A DNA stretch of 64,000 nucleotides, from positions 125,048,453 through 125,112,452 of the forward strand of contig JAUPFV010000005.1 in NCBI GenBank assembly GCA_036936605.1. The letters run 5' to 3'. Of this stretch, positions 23,081 to 35,289 are shown one piece after another (the stretch's first letter is position 1; each line of letters starts with the position of its first letter). Origin of the DNA: Limnanthes douglasii subsp. nivea (taxonomy: Eukaryota; Streptophyta; Magnoliopsida; Brassicales; Limnanthaceae). The position numbers were made by a program, and so were the translations under genes. Below the pieces are notes generated by a model that saw only the letters and a program-made list of their open reading frames with translations, ran no database searches and was not told the origin of the DNA.

Positions 23081-25834
23081 TAAAATTCTTTGCAATATGG
23101 TTCTAATGTATATATATGCTATTTATGATTAAAAAAATATTAAAATATAATACCAAAATTAAGAATGGTAGATTTCTAAATATGTATACATTCACACTTA
23201 AATTAAAAATATTATTTGTGTGCATTTAGATATAATTATGCCACATGTGAATAACAAAAAGTATTAAAAACAAATAACAAACATAAAAAATAAAATAAAA
23301 ACGTCAAAGTCGTCATGCATGTGCTTGCCAATGAGACGCGGACGGGACCGTATAATTTCTTTTTCATAGTATTATATTAGCAAGTAGGCAGAGCCTACCT
23401 AACAAAGCTTTATTAAAAGGTTTGGCTGATGTTATACTAAAAGCTGACATATGATCCAATACAAACAATTTAGGCACCCGTTTTTAGATTTCGATAGGAA
23501 AAATAAAATATAATAAGTATTGGTGATATAGTTTTTAAAATGCATGGTTTAAATTACTTCTAGAGCTAAATAATAATAATTCAGTTATATTGCACAATAT
23601 AAATTGATTAATATATATTTATTTCACATTAGATATCCACTAAAAATATGGTTGATGTTTTGCTCGTTGTTATTTCTCCTCTACGTGAATTTTAAAATTT
23701 TATTTATGGAATTAGCTTATATTTTACTTCATATATAAAATATTTAACCTCATATTGATTTAATAAATGGTATATCAATTACAAACTGACATGTTCATAT
23801 GAAATATTTCGATGAGGTAAAAACGATTCACAAAAAATAAGTAAATTATTAGTTCATAAGCATGAGTTTGTGTCCATTTTGAATGTTATTAGTTCATAAA
23901 TATTACAAAACACATAGGATGTACATTAATCATAACATCATCAACAACTTAATGATATAGTATCAATATCACAGATCTATATAATATAATATGTTGGATA
24001 AATTGCATGGGTCTTGCATTTTCTAGACATTTATCCTATGAGTGAATATCATCAGATTACGATGAATGAAATTTTCGACTAAAAACAACTTTCAAAACTA
24101 AATATGGTTCATATAAGTCAATAGTGATATATTTCAGTTTTAAGTAATGATCCAAAACATATTAATGTGTTTGATGAACCATTTTTGTATATGCATTAAT
24201 TGAAAATTTTATAGTTGTATATCTTATGGATATCTAATTTATAGCCAAAACTTGAACAATATATAAGGCCTTTAAAATGTGTTTTAGAAATTTAACACTT
24301 AGAAAAATTAAATGTTAAATTGAAAAAATACACTATTTTTATGGATATATTTGTTTTTTTCATTTTGTTATAAGTATAAAGAAACTAATGTAGATAAATA
24401 AAATATGATGGCAATTGAAAAATGATTAGTGCCTACAAAAATCAACAAATGAATGAGTAGTTTAATATTTAAACCTTATTTTATTATGCCTTTAAACCTT
24501 ATTTAAACCTTATTAGTTTTACTCGAGATCATGTTGGTGTTGGAATGTTTTTCATCTATGATGGCTTTGATGTTGAAGGATTTTCCTTATCACTCATTTG
24601 TAAGAGGTCTCACTTTCAGTGTCCACATCGTCTTGAACCTTCTCAGACCTTGCTTGCAGAACTAACTTTTCCTTTGGAAGTTGTAATACCTATTTCTCTT
24701 ATATGATTTTTCTTTTCTTTTTCTCCTTCTCTTTAGATTTGAGTTACATTATCTCTCAAATTTCTTTGTCTCTCATATTTAGTTTTAAGAAGTAACTTCT
24801 AGACGAATTGAATAGAGGATTCCAGACCTTACAAAATGATTGAATTTAATATGATACATGGTTTGTTATCATCCATTTTTCTTCATACTTGGATGTGGGA
24901 ACCTGTTCTTGACTATTGAAGAACAATAAGATACTCGACTCCAAACTAGACCGTTATACATTCTTGTATAAGTTGTTACCATTAATTTTATTTATGTTTT
25001 TTGTTTGGAAATAACTATAGTACCATAAAAAGATACTTCCCACATACAACAACATTAATGATAAGGGAAATATCCTTAGAGGTAAAATTTCAATAGTAAA
25101 TAGTTTCCAACACGTAATAAATACGGAATGTAGCATCTATCTGGGTTTGGAAGTATGTATGCCTCTTAAAATATTTCTCAGAGCTTCAAGTTACTCTTCA
25201 AAGACGATTTATCGACCTTTACTATAGTTAGTACAAGATCATTAGAGATACAAATCTGCAAAAGTGTTATTAGTCACTACTTATAGGTATTTATTGATAT
25301 AGATGGTTGAAATGAGAAGAAAATCAACATTAAAAATTGAGTAAGTTACTGATAACAACTCGGGAAAGATTAAACTACCAATAATAACCTAGATTTTCTA
25401 GTTTAACGAAAATATTAAGCTACATAATATAAAAACATACAATAAATGTCTTTTTAGTATTATCTTAATTTGCGAAACATCTCTATGTGTAACTCTTGAT
25501 CTCTCTCAAATCGAAGCTCTAAAATCACTTAAATTACATATTGTTTCTATAAAGTTTAGTGAATTCTGAAGCCAATCATCACAAATCACCTACAAAATCA
25601 GATTTTCACAATGAAACTACTCTAATTCATCTTTAAATTTTAAATTGATGTGCTCCCACCCTAAGAATCATTCATGTTTAGTTTTGATCAATGTATGCCG
25701 TTTTACGAAACTAAACGTATAATTCGTAACCTAAGAACAACTTGTGTACCTAGAAGGTTCTAGATGATTTTATTTTCGTTTTTGAGAAATTGCAAACATA
25801 TTCAAGTTATTTTTAAAAAAACATTATTTCTTGT
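23081..25834. other. AT-rich intergenic stretch
   Basis: Nothing recognisable on either strand. 24500-24950 is less AT-biased than its surroundings and has short open frames, but I cannot assign it. Confidence 0.5.
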
Positions 25835-26205
25835 ATTTCAAACCTAAAAGGGCTTTTACGCAACCAATTTGAATATAATTTTGCACTCAAAATATAATAA
25901 GTTTTCGACACAACTTTCTGTATTGTTTTTCAAGCCTAAAAACACAATTACGTGACCAATATTCATCTAATTTCACACCAAACATACAGTTAGTTTCAAT
26001 ATCAACTTTGTTTTTCGTATTTCTAACCTAAAAATCTTTTACACAACCAATTTAAATGTAATTTTGCACCCAAAATACAGTAAGTTTGCAAACCAATTTT
26101 CTTATCGTTTTTTCAAATATAAAAATCTTTTATGCGACCTATTTCAATGTAATTTTGCATCCATCTTACATTAGTTTAAATAATGTAATTTTTACTTTGT
26201 AATTC
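25835..26205. repeat. 92-bp tandem repeat, four units
   Basis: The word CCTAAAA(A) recurs at about 25843, 25935, 26027 and 26118. Each unit has ACGCAACCAATTT, TAATTTTGCACCC and AATACAGTAAGTTT in order. A degenerate further unit may lie at 26480-26600. Confidence 0.8.
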
Positions 26206-28060
26206 AAATAGAAGTTACAAAAAAACAATATATTACAGATCATGATTTTTACATATGATTTAGCTGTTGAATTCATCACATATACCAGAAGTTCACATAC
26301 ATCCTTTGCAAAACATAGATTTCTAATTATCTAATTAAAGATGCATGTGGCTATAAGTATCTTACGAATGTTATAAATAAGAACTGGGAGGTCATAAAAA
26401 AATTGTTGACATTAAGGATTAAGCTTTTATATTTGATGGAACCTTCTAAAATGACAAGAAATGATGTAACACTCAATTTCACATTTTTAACATTTAATTA
26501 TGCAACCAATTAACATGTAATTTCACACCCAGGTTTAATCACATCCGGAACTTGTATTTTTGCAACTTAATTGCACTTAATTTTGCAATTTGAATTTGAC
26601 AAAAGCTTTAGTTATTTTTTATTTCTTAGCCAAAAGATATGGGTTCAATAAAGGCCAATCAGATTGAAGAAGTGAAAATGAAAAACAATAAACTCCACAA
26701 ATGAATTGAAGAAATAACAAGAAAAAATAATGAACTCCTTCAACAAATTTAAGAAATAAAAAAATTTCAAAATGTGTAAAAGGAAAATGAATATGTGAAC
26801 GACAATGTTCTTCTTTCGGATTATCAGATAAAATATGTTATGCAATTATACCCCTAAAGGAGAGAATAATTGAGAAAGACCGTATCGTCAAAGATAAGAA
26901 TGATGCTTAAAAAACACAAGAAATAAAACAGGCACTTCCTATGTTACAACCTTATTGGGTAGTTAAACAAAATCCTAATTAGGTTGATACAAAAAAATGA
27001 AAATAAAAAAGGGAAACATATCACATATTGATAGAGACTTCATAAAAAATAATGAATGTCGAAAAAAGACTCAAATTGAGAAATAGTAACAAAAAAGAGG
27101 TTACAAGATTTGTAAAAGCTTTCACTAATGCATTGGTAAATAAATATAAGATTAAAAAAAATATACAAACCCATAATCAAAAGGAAAAAAGTTGTAGCAC
27201 GTTTGTTAAAAGAGGTCGAAGCAGGTGTGACGATTATTCCTAAAAAGAAGGTCTAATAATATGCAACAAAATAAAATTGTACAACCAATTATAAAACCTC
27301 ATCATTTTCCTCCCCATCCTCAACAAACAGTTGTACAACCAGTCATAAATCATCTTCTTCATCTCAACAAACACTTGTAAAACCAGTTATACAAGATCCT
27401 CATGAAGTTTCAGTAGATAAAAAGAATATATCTTCCTTTATGATTTAAAAGCATTTGAGCAGACAAACATAAAAACTGAATATGATTGGTCAATCGAAAT
27501 GATACAAAGAAATTAATATTAAAATAAAATATCAAATATTTGTTCATTTTAAATAAGAAAGAAGAATCTAACTTCGTTATCAATCCTTATGTATGGTCAT
27601 TTCCATCAATAAGTTTTTACATCAATTAAAAAAACATGATGGAGATTGCAAATGATGGTGACTATCGCACCCAAAGAAATCAGACCCTATCAACTATCCC
27701 CCTTAACCTTCTCATAGTATTTTGGGAGAGCTAACTGACACAAATCCGAATCGTATTGGATTTGAACTTATATATTTTCTCAATTTTGATTCCCCAACCC
27801 TCTGCAATTGAGTATAAGGGATGAAAAAATTCACCCAATCCGATGTTATTACTCAAAAATAGAAGTTACTTAAAGGTAACAGTTTTTGACAAATTATTTT
27901 TCAGGACAAGTGTCACCCTTCAACTGAAGCCACAAAATTTTTCTACCCTAAGTAAAACTTAACAATGAAAAGAAAGACGGTTCCACTATTCTAGAGCCTT
28001 ATAGCTACCTCTATCATTTTCACTTCTCCCGTAGGGAACTCAAAAATTTCTTAGTTCATA
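26206..28060. other. AT-rich stretch with lysine-rich low-complexity frames
   Basis: 26640-27250 translates in broken frames to K/N/E-rich peptide. 27260-27410 repeats a CAACAAACA..GTTGTACAACCAGT phrase about three times. No family recognised; probably element debris or intergenic DNA. Confidence 0.4.
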
Positions 28061-28070
28061 TATAAATTCT
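28061..28070 (+). promoter_or_regulatory. TATA box in front of aORF copy 3
   Basis: TATAAATTCT, 125 bp upstream of the ancestral start codon position (28186). Copy 4 has TATAAATTCT on its own strand about 105-110 bp before its ATG, in the same position in the element. Conservation of word and spacing supports a promoter for the antisense ORF. Confidence 0.6.
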
Positions 28071-28185
28071 ATTGAATTTTTTTTACTGTAAGTATTTGTA
28101 AAGAGAGAAAGGGTCTGCAATTATTTTGGCGACATTTTCCTTCCTCCACCGTATTAACTACTTCCAAAATCATTTTGGCGTTTGC

Positions 28186-29011
28186 ATATTCACCAAACAA
28201 ATGTTAACCAGAGGTGGTTGGCTGAATTTGTTCGAACTCAAACAAGAAAAAAAAACTAGATTCGTTGTTAGGTTGTCGGCATCCTCAGGTATGGTTGTTG
28301 TTCCATCAATTATGGAGGAGTTCATCCATACAATAGGAAGAACATTCCATTCAAACCCTTTTCAAATTTTCAGTCTTTTACATCACCAAACCCTTCTCCA
28401 AAACCACTTAAATCATACCAATCCCAAGGGGCTACCAACAGTCCAACGCGTTCTATTTTCAAAGCTATTGGATCGAATTCTGAGGAGAATAATCAACATC
28501 AAGTAACGAGATTATCTAAAGCAAAACTAAACCCTCTATAGAAAAAAAGCCAACAAGTCATTGCAAGTAGCCCTCCATTCCCTAAGTCCGATCAAAGGAG
28601 AAGATCATATTACTTTTCCAACCGAACTTCCACTAAATTCGAGTGGATGAGAAAATCCTGAACATTGGTTAGTGCGTCCTCTCATCCTGAAGGAGAAAAT
28701 GTATGAACTCAACCTATTGAGCCTTCGAGATTTAGTCCCCACGTTATAGAATAGAACATTGATGATTCCGTTGAAGACTTCACCTTCGAGACATCTGACT
28801 TCGCTGCCAACAAAGAAGAAAAAATTAGTGGTGTAACAAAATGGTGATGACAATGGCAAAAACAAATCTTCAGCCACATAATCCAAACCGCTTCATTAGT
28901 CTCTGATCGAACATATTGAGCCCAATTTTATGAAAGTTAACGTCAAATATCTATTATCACTAGACAAGATATCCTATGTTTATTTTCATGAGTCTGAATT
29001 AGAGGTCATTA
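28186..29011 (+). pseudogene. Antisense extra ORF fragment (aORF copy 3)
   Basis: The frame reads IFTKQMLTRGGWLNLFELK. By alignment with MFTARTALIKGGWLNLSEL of copy 4, the start codon has mutated to ATA at 28186; the next in-frame ATG is 28201. It stays open to 28506 (SSGMVVVPSIMEEF, LHHQTLLQN), then continues in broken frames. 28900-29010 reads IEPNFMKVNVKYLLSLDKIS and YVYFHESELEV. The trace stops at about 29011, where second-RNase-H sequence on the other strand begins, so several kilobases have been lost between them. Confidence 0.78.
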
Positions 29012-29320
29012 GTCTGAATTGCTACTATTTGGAGATTTTCTTCATTTTCAACTTCCATTTTGAGGGTCATTGTTATAGAGGGATACTATTGTACTAAAAT
29101 CTAAGAGTGTGCTTCAGAATATGGAACAGTGGCTAAAGAGCTAGCCATTGATTTTTTTTTATCTTGGCACTTATTTATATTTTACATTTTTAAAGAAAAC
29201 ATAAATTTATTTCAACACTTTTAATTATTTCACTAACTGCTTTTTTCTGGTTTACGATCGTCCTTGGGCTTGATATATAAGTAGTTGTAAATTACTCAAC
29301 AATCAGATTCTTTTGGCCCT
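29012..29320 (-). pseudogene. Second RNase H fragment, deletion derivative
   Basis: Aligns base by base with 7217-7520 of the minus-strand Tat element (shared words include ATTTTCTTCA, CTTCCATTT, GAGGGTCATTGTT and TTATCTTGGCACTT). It therefore holds the C-terminal half of the archaeal-type RNase H and its linker. It lies between an aORF fragment and a gag fragment, so pol is nearly all deleted. Confidence 0.8.
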
Positions 29321-29620
29321 ATGGTAATCTATTATACCACTTCAAGGCGCTACCGTTAAAAGTTTGATAAACAATTTTACACAATAGCATGCCATCATTA
29401 TCAAAGCTAATCATGAAATTCTTAAATTTCTCGAGATGATTATTAGGGTCCCGGCTCCCACCATATTTCTTCATTTTTGATATGTTAAAACACATGGGTA
29501 GATGCCCGAAAATAATTTTCAAATACAACGGCGATTGATTCCAATTATGTCATTAGCTAAATATGTGATCCTCGTTGGGACTGACAAAAATCCCAAGTTT
29601 GGACTGCACAACGGATTGAT
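29321..29620 (-). pseudogene. Gypsy gag fragment
   Basis: On minus, the frame 29528-29319 reads KMKKYGGSRDPNNHLEKF, GMLLCKIVYQTFNGSALKW and YNRLP, the usual N-terminal part of the retrotransposon gag domain (D-P-x-x-H-L, L-C-K-x-F, A-x-x-W-x-x-x-L-P). Upstream on minus the frame is interrupted. Confidence 0.75.
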
Positions 29621-30274
29621 CATTTAACAAGTGATCTATGCTATGGTGTGTTGACCCATTTATTTTTCTGTGATACTCATTGTTTTTCCTTTACCCCTTC
29701 GGTCCATTTTATTTATTGAAGAATCCTACTTACTTGACCTATGATGTTTTTTCAAATGTGTTTTAGCTAGCTTCCCTTTCTTCTTCTTATGACCATAAAT
29801 GTTATTCAAAAGGAAGAGAAAACTTTTGATTCTGATTCTGTTGTTGAGCCCACAGCATACTCTGAGGTACTTGAACAATGTTTATCCTTAAGTTCCATTT
29901 TAGAATCTTGGTGGGCTTTATGAGACTTGTCATTCGAACCTTGTTTTGGACTATGATGTGGACTATTATCTGGCCAATTAGATTTGGGATACTTTGACGG
30001 ATTCTTATCTTCTAGATCATTTTCAGCCTACCACTAGGCTCTCAATGCCTTAATTTATGCTCATTTGTGATCTCGCTATTCCTATATGAAAATGTTTTCC
30101 TCTATATCATGATTCACATGATACGTGTGCACATGTTCCTCTTTGACTCTAACCTCCTCATTTTCAAGAGGGAGGGGGTCTATTTACATATCGTGATCCA
30201 TGTCTAAAAGAAATCCGAACGTAAATTCGTATGTTAGGTTCTAGATAGTTCTATTTGGGTACCTTCTGCTCCCA

Positions 30275-30302
30275 CTGTGGTCGCCAATCTTATATAGATA
30301 AA
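30275..30302 (-). promoter_or_regulatory. Primer-binding-site region of the deletion derivative
   Basis: On minus the sequence reads TTGGCGACCACAGTGGGAGC, close to the TTAGCGACTCCACTATGG after the LTR at 55552 and to the TGGCGAC.. start usual for Tat-type PBS regions. It marks the 5' end of the minus-strand element whose gag is at 29.5 kb. Confidence 0.65.
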
Positions 30303-30690
30303 ACTTAGCTCAAGAATATTTAGGTAATTATATTAAGTTTAAGGTAAAAGATAAAGATATAATTGAGCTTCTATACTTAATTCTTAGAGAGGTAGAGTCT
30401 CAACCCTTTTAAATGTTGTTCTTGTGAGCCTTTGTAGGCTATTTTTGGTTGGGTTAATGGGTCGACCAGGTTGGGTCATGGATATAGGTCAAACTCACAA
30501 GCATCAAATCAAAGCCCATTAACCATTATTAATTTTACATATTTAACCAGTAAATATATAGTTTGCACACAACTGAAGAAATAGCCCCCTCGAAGAAATC
30601 CAACCCAACTACTAATTATTGCATCCAAAGAAATCCGACCCATCATTTTTCACAAGTAATTTTTAATATTATTTCATAAGTTTTCTAAGT
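30303..30690 (-). repeat. Probable 5' LTR of the deletion derivative
   Basis: Lies directly outside the PBS. On minus it shows an LTR-like leader (AAGGGTTGAGACTCTACCTC). The LTR end next to the PBS is not a clean CA and the outer end was not located, so the limits are approximate. Confidence 0.4.
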
Positions 30691-30759
30691 GTTTTGAACT
30701 GGTTTTTGCAATTTTATTATATTGGGCAAGTGTTTATGAAATAGATGCATGACTCTGAA

Positions 30760-31400
30760 TCACTTGATTAGATGTTGGTTTTGGTTTTGGTCTGTATCTA
30801 AGGCAAGCCATATTCGTAATATTATCCCCTTTATTATCTACTGGGCTATTTGGATGTCAAAAAACAAGCTCAATCATTAGGACAAAAGAGCCTCACCTAC
30901 TACCATCGTCCAGTATATAAACAATATTATCCTAAGGCTTGATTGTGCCAATCTATTCAAGAGAGTTTGTTGGTCAAAGGATTTTGTTGCGGCATATGAT
31001 CTAGGTTGTTTTAATCATTTAAATACGCCTCGAACGCATTTTCTTATTAACTGGAAACCTCCCAAAGCTACAAGACTCAAGCTCAACATTGATCCTTCCT
31101 GCTCATTAACAGGAGACTCTTGTGATAGGGGTTTAATTATGAACAACAATGAGGATATCCTTATTGTTTTTGGTAGGATCTATGGTAAACAGAATCATAT
31201 CATTGCTATAAAATAAAAATTACGAATGTTGATATAGAGATTGATTCTATTATACTATCAGCATGTTCATGAATCATAAAACACCATGGATTTTAACTCT
31301 TATACTAGATTGTTGTGGGAAATTAATCTCTTTAAGTATGTCTATTAACCATATATACAGGGAACAAAACATTTTTGTAAACTAGCTAGAAAAATGGACA
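30760..31400 (+). pseudogene. LINE ORF2 C-terminal remnant with RNase H
   Basis: Translation in broken frames gives FIIYWAIWMSKNKLN (the segment after RT usually reading W-x-x-W-x-x-R-N), then NWKPPKATRLKLNIDPSCS and GLIMNNNEDILIVFG. These match the RNase H of plant L1-type LINEs (W-K-P-P, L-K-L-N-x-D, G-x-I-R-x-x-x-G). Its first Asp is retained (NID). Frames break after 31220. Confidence 0.7.
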
Positions 31401-32618
31401 CATAAGTACAAAACCAAGTAAACCTTAACCTATTCCCATATCCCTAATCAATTACGAGCTATCGTCATGCTGGATAGCTTAGAAGTTAGATTTTTCAGAG
31501 AATTTAGTTGAGCACTAATGGATAATAATTTTACTCTTCAAATTCCATGATTATATCCTCTCTTCTTCTTCTTACTCTAATGATTATAACTCAAATAATT
31601 TAGTCCAAACCACTTTCTTTGCGGATAGCTATATGCAACAAAATATTTTTACAAATCTCCAAACACCATAACAATAGCTACGGAAACTCTTCAAACATCT
31701 CAAGATTCCATGAAAACGAAGAACCTTGAAATAGAACTCGATTGATCCCTCTACTCCTCTCCCGTCATCTAGACAAGCATTTCAGGTATTAGATTGTTCC
31801 AAAACCCAATACAAGTCTCATGTGACTCTGTTTAAACGTTGGCATGACCCTTGTTAATAAATGGTCAAGAGGCTCAGGAACGTGAAACTATATCTTCAAC
31901 AAAGTTTAGGAGCTTCAAATTGGTTGACCTAGTAGTATATAAGCTTCAAATTAGTAAGGATCGTAGACAATATATGAAATTAAAAAGAATCAAATAACCA
32001 AGCTCCACAAGGCTCCCTACAGAATCAGAGGGATTAGCTCTGGTGATGTTTGTTCTCCCTCGAAATCCGAAAAAATACCGAAATTGAATGGCCACCAACT
32101 CATTAGTTCTTCCGCTTTAGTTTTTAAATTGGCGTTTTATTTTCAATACCTAAAATATGAGTGTAAAATAATGAATGGAGTCGAGTTGGACCAAACGTTC
32201 CTGCCAATTTTAACCAATAGAATTTATTATTGCTTAAAAATAATATTATTTTATTTTGAAATAAACTCAAAACTTATGTATCACCATTACTCATATATTA
32301 TATATTATTATAGCTTTCAATTATAGACGGTTTTTGAAATCATTCATAAAAGTTATTAGCACACTAAACCACAAATTATCATGGTTTCTCTTTTAACAAA
32401 CAAATCCTAAAATTATTCATTTTAGTTAACCATAAATTAACATTATTCTTTTTAGTTATTCATAAATTTAAATTATTTTACTAATTTACCAATATTATCA
32501 TTAATGAATATTCAACTAGAATTTTAAATATCATTTAATATCTATCAATTAACATCAAATTCACTTTTATAGTTTATGTTGGGAACATATGCACAACCAA
32601 CTATAAACAAAAAATATT
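31401..32618. other. AT-rich stretch left of the copia-related repeat
   Basis: Nothing recognisable apart from AT-rich low-complexity DNA; short open frames look accidental. Confidence 0.5.
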
Positions 32619-33130
32619 ATTTTATTTATTTCTATTGTATTTGAATTTTAAAATTTTATATTTTCATAGTTGTAACTCGAAAAAATATATAAAAACATAA
32701 TTTTTTTTTAAAATTTTTTATAACGACGATAAATTTAATGAGTTATTTGTTTTGAGAAAAAAAATTCAATTTTTTTTACAGTACTTTAAGTAATGTTTAA
32801 GTTATTCTTGTAATATATTATTCGAAATGACATTAAATAATATATAACAAATCACGGAGTTCTAAATGGAAACCTTTTTATGGATTCACATACTGAATAA
32901 ACGAAAGAATAATGTTTACAGGTTTTCCTGCAGCATTCCATTTATTATTCTTTGTTCCTCTGCATTCTTCGGAGAAACCTACATAATCAAATTAGTGAAG
33001 AAATGAAAGGTTTCCAGACACGGAAAGAAGCGTCATATTTCTAATTAGGGTTTAGGATAATGATACTCCGAAACCAAACCCCTTACTTATAGTCTTTAAA
33101 ATATGAAGCCCAACATTGTAAAACTCATCC
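32619..33130. repeat. Direct repeat, left copy: copia flank plus partial LTR
   Basis: Matches 39293-39803 with about six substitutions and one 1-bp indel. Bases 32619-32808 equal the DNA outside the copia element. Bases 32809-33130 equal the first 322 bp of its left LTR (39482-39803). The repeat ends within the LTR at CTCATCC, where Tat sequence begins. This is a duplicated flank, not an LTR of the enclosed Tat element. Confidence 0.95.
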
Positions 33131-34835
33131 GAACGGACGGAGGATCCAGTACCATGGGATCTGGGGCAGGAATATGTCTCACTTCCCCATATGGGGACAA
33201 CATGTTCCAAGCTATTTGTTTTGCTTTCAGGGCATCCAATAATGAGTCCGAATACGAAGCAGCTATAGCTGGGTTGAAATTGGCCTACATTTGTGGAGCT
33301 AAAAGGGTCAAGCTACTAAGTGACTCCCAGTTGCTAGTCCACCATGCCTTGGGCCTATCAGAAGTTAGAAAGGAGCAATTGATCAAGTATTTACACCTCC
33401 TCAAAAATGAAGCGTTAAAATTTAAAGCTGTTGTCTATGAGCACATCCCCCGGGCAGAAAATGAACTAGCAGATTCATTGGCAACAATAGCATATTCGGA
33501 GTCCTACCCATGGATCCATGTGCTTGAAATCCCTTCTATTCAACTCAATGAAGGTATAAAAGAGGAAGTCTTTGAAATACAAGTGAATCGGCCTCAAGAC
33601 TGGAGGTCTCCTCTTATACAGTATCTGTCCGATGGCATCGTGCCCTTGGATAAATCACAAGCCAGAAGATTGAAACACAGGGCTCGTGGTTTTATTATGA
33701 TTAGAGAAGTCTTGTACAAAAAATCCTACAACAAACCTCTCCTGCGTTGTTTAGGGGATCATGAGTCACAAATGGTTCTCTCCGAATTGCATGATGGTGA
33801 GGGATCAGCCCATTGTGGATTTAGAGCTTTGACAAGAAGAGTACTACTCTCCGGATACTATTGGCCATCGATTATGAAGGATGCTAAGGAGCTGGTGAGA
33901 AGGTGTGACCCATGCCAGAGGTACAGCAATGAAATTCATGTACCAGCCATTCCTTTGGAATCAATTTCTGAGCCCATCCCTTTTGCTCGATGGGGATTGA
34001 ACTTAGTTGGGCCTCTCCCTATGGCGTCCGGAGGGCGTAAAACCATAATTGTAGCCATTGACTACTTCTCGAAGTGGATAGAAGCAGCCCCTTTGGCAGG
34101 GACAACCTCAAAAGCTGTTAAAAATTCATTCTATCCAATATATGTTGTAGATTTGGTGTCCCCCAGAAAATAACAATAGACAATGGGCCACAGTTTGATA
34201 ATAGAGAGATGGAGACCTTCTGTGCCTCAAGAGGTATTCAACACTGTTTTTCTTCACCTTTTCACCCACAAGCCAATGGGCAAGTTGAAGTGGCTAATAG
34301 AACAATTCTCTCCGGCTTAAAGAAAAACTTGGAAGAGGCTGCTGGGAAGTGGCCTAGTTATCTACAAGAAGTTTTGTGGGCCTACCGGACAACACCTGGG
34401 GCTGCAACACAAGAATCCCCTTTTGCCTTGGTCTATGGGATGGATGCAGTAGCCCCCATAGAGAAGACACTCCCTTCCTTTCGTGTTCATAATTTCTCCG
34501 GGCAGGCTAATGAGATGGCAGTTAGAAATCAGCTTGATTTGATTGAAGAAAGACGGGTTAAAGCTCATCTTAGAATGGCACACTATCAGGGCTTGATGAG
34601 AAGCAGGTTTGCTTCTAAAGTTAAAAGAAGATATTTTCAACCAGGAGATAAAGTATTAAGGAAAGTTTTCTTGCACACAAAGGAAAAGCTCTTCGGAAAG
34701 CTGGCCCCAACTTGGGAGGGTCCGTATACTGTGATTGAAAGAATCAAGCCTGGGACATACTGGTTGGAAGACAAAGATGGCAGGGTTTTAACTCACCCTT
34801 GGAATATTGAACACCTTCGAATGTACTTGGAATAA
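33103..34835 (+). pseudogene. Second RNase H and integrase of the Retand-like Tat element
   Basis: Frame 33103-34173 opens with an ATG supplied by the copia LTR; element sequence starts at 33131. The archaeal-type RNase H shows all four acidic sites: RTDGGSS, NNESEYEA, LLSDSQLL and ELADSLATIA (residues about 10-130). Integrase follows with ELHDGEGSAHCGF and LVRRCDPCQRY (zinc site, about residues 226-285), IVAIDYFSKWIEA (first Asp), then a frameshift at an A run near 34120. The second frame holds TIDNGPQFDN (Asp) and QANGQVEVANR (Glu), plus the C-terminal KVLRKVFLHTKE and LRMYLE at 34835. Catalytic residues are all visible, and only a one-base loss breaks this frame. Upstream pol is missing. 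Confidence 0.9.
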
Positions 34836-35289
34836 AACTTATGTAAATATTTACTTGTTTAAACATCCATGTAAATATTTGGGGGCATACCTTCCCCTCT
34901 TCGGTGGCATGGAGAGTTTTCAATGAAATTTGGTGCCTTCTTCAAAATTCTCTAAGTATTTTTAAACATTTTGTCTCTTATCATACTACTTGGGTTAAAA
35001 GATCTAAGGGCTACTTAAATTCTAGCCGGAAAGTCTTAATACTCTCACAATACAATAAAATTATTTAAACTCCAGCTATTTAAACAAACAATGAAAGAAG
35101 AGGATGGTTGAGCAAAATAAGATAGTCATTCAACAATTTAAAACTGCCTTGGCCTTCCAAGGACTTTTTGAGTAAGTTTGGGCACAGTACAAAAATCTGT
35201 CCGAATAATACGGACACCATCACAAAAAAAGTGCCTTGGCCTTCCAAGGACTTTAGTTCAAGCAAAAGATAAACAAAACAAATTATAAA
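34836..35289. other. Spacer between convergent integrase and antisense ORF
   Basis: Non-coding. GCCTTGGCCTTCCAAGGACT occurs twice (about 35145 and 35233), each holding the palindrome CCTTGG-CCTT-CCAAGG. It is likely to contain the 3' ends of both convergent transcripts. Confidence 0.65.

Noticed and set aside
26645..27243. Lysine/asparagine-rich ORFs as a small gene
   Set aside because: AT-driven composition, many stops, no conserved motif.
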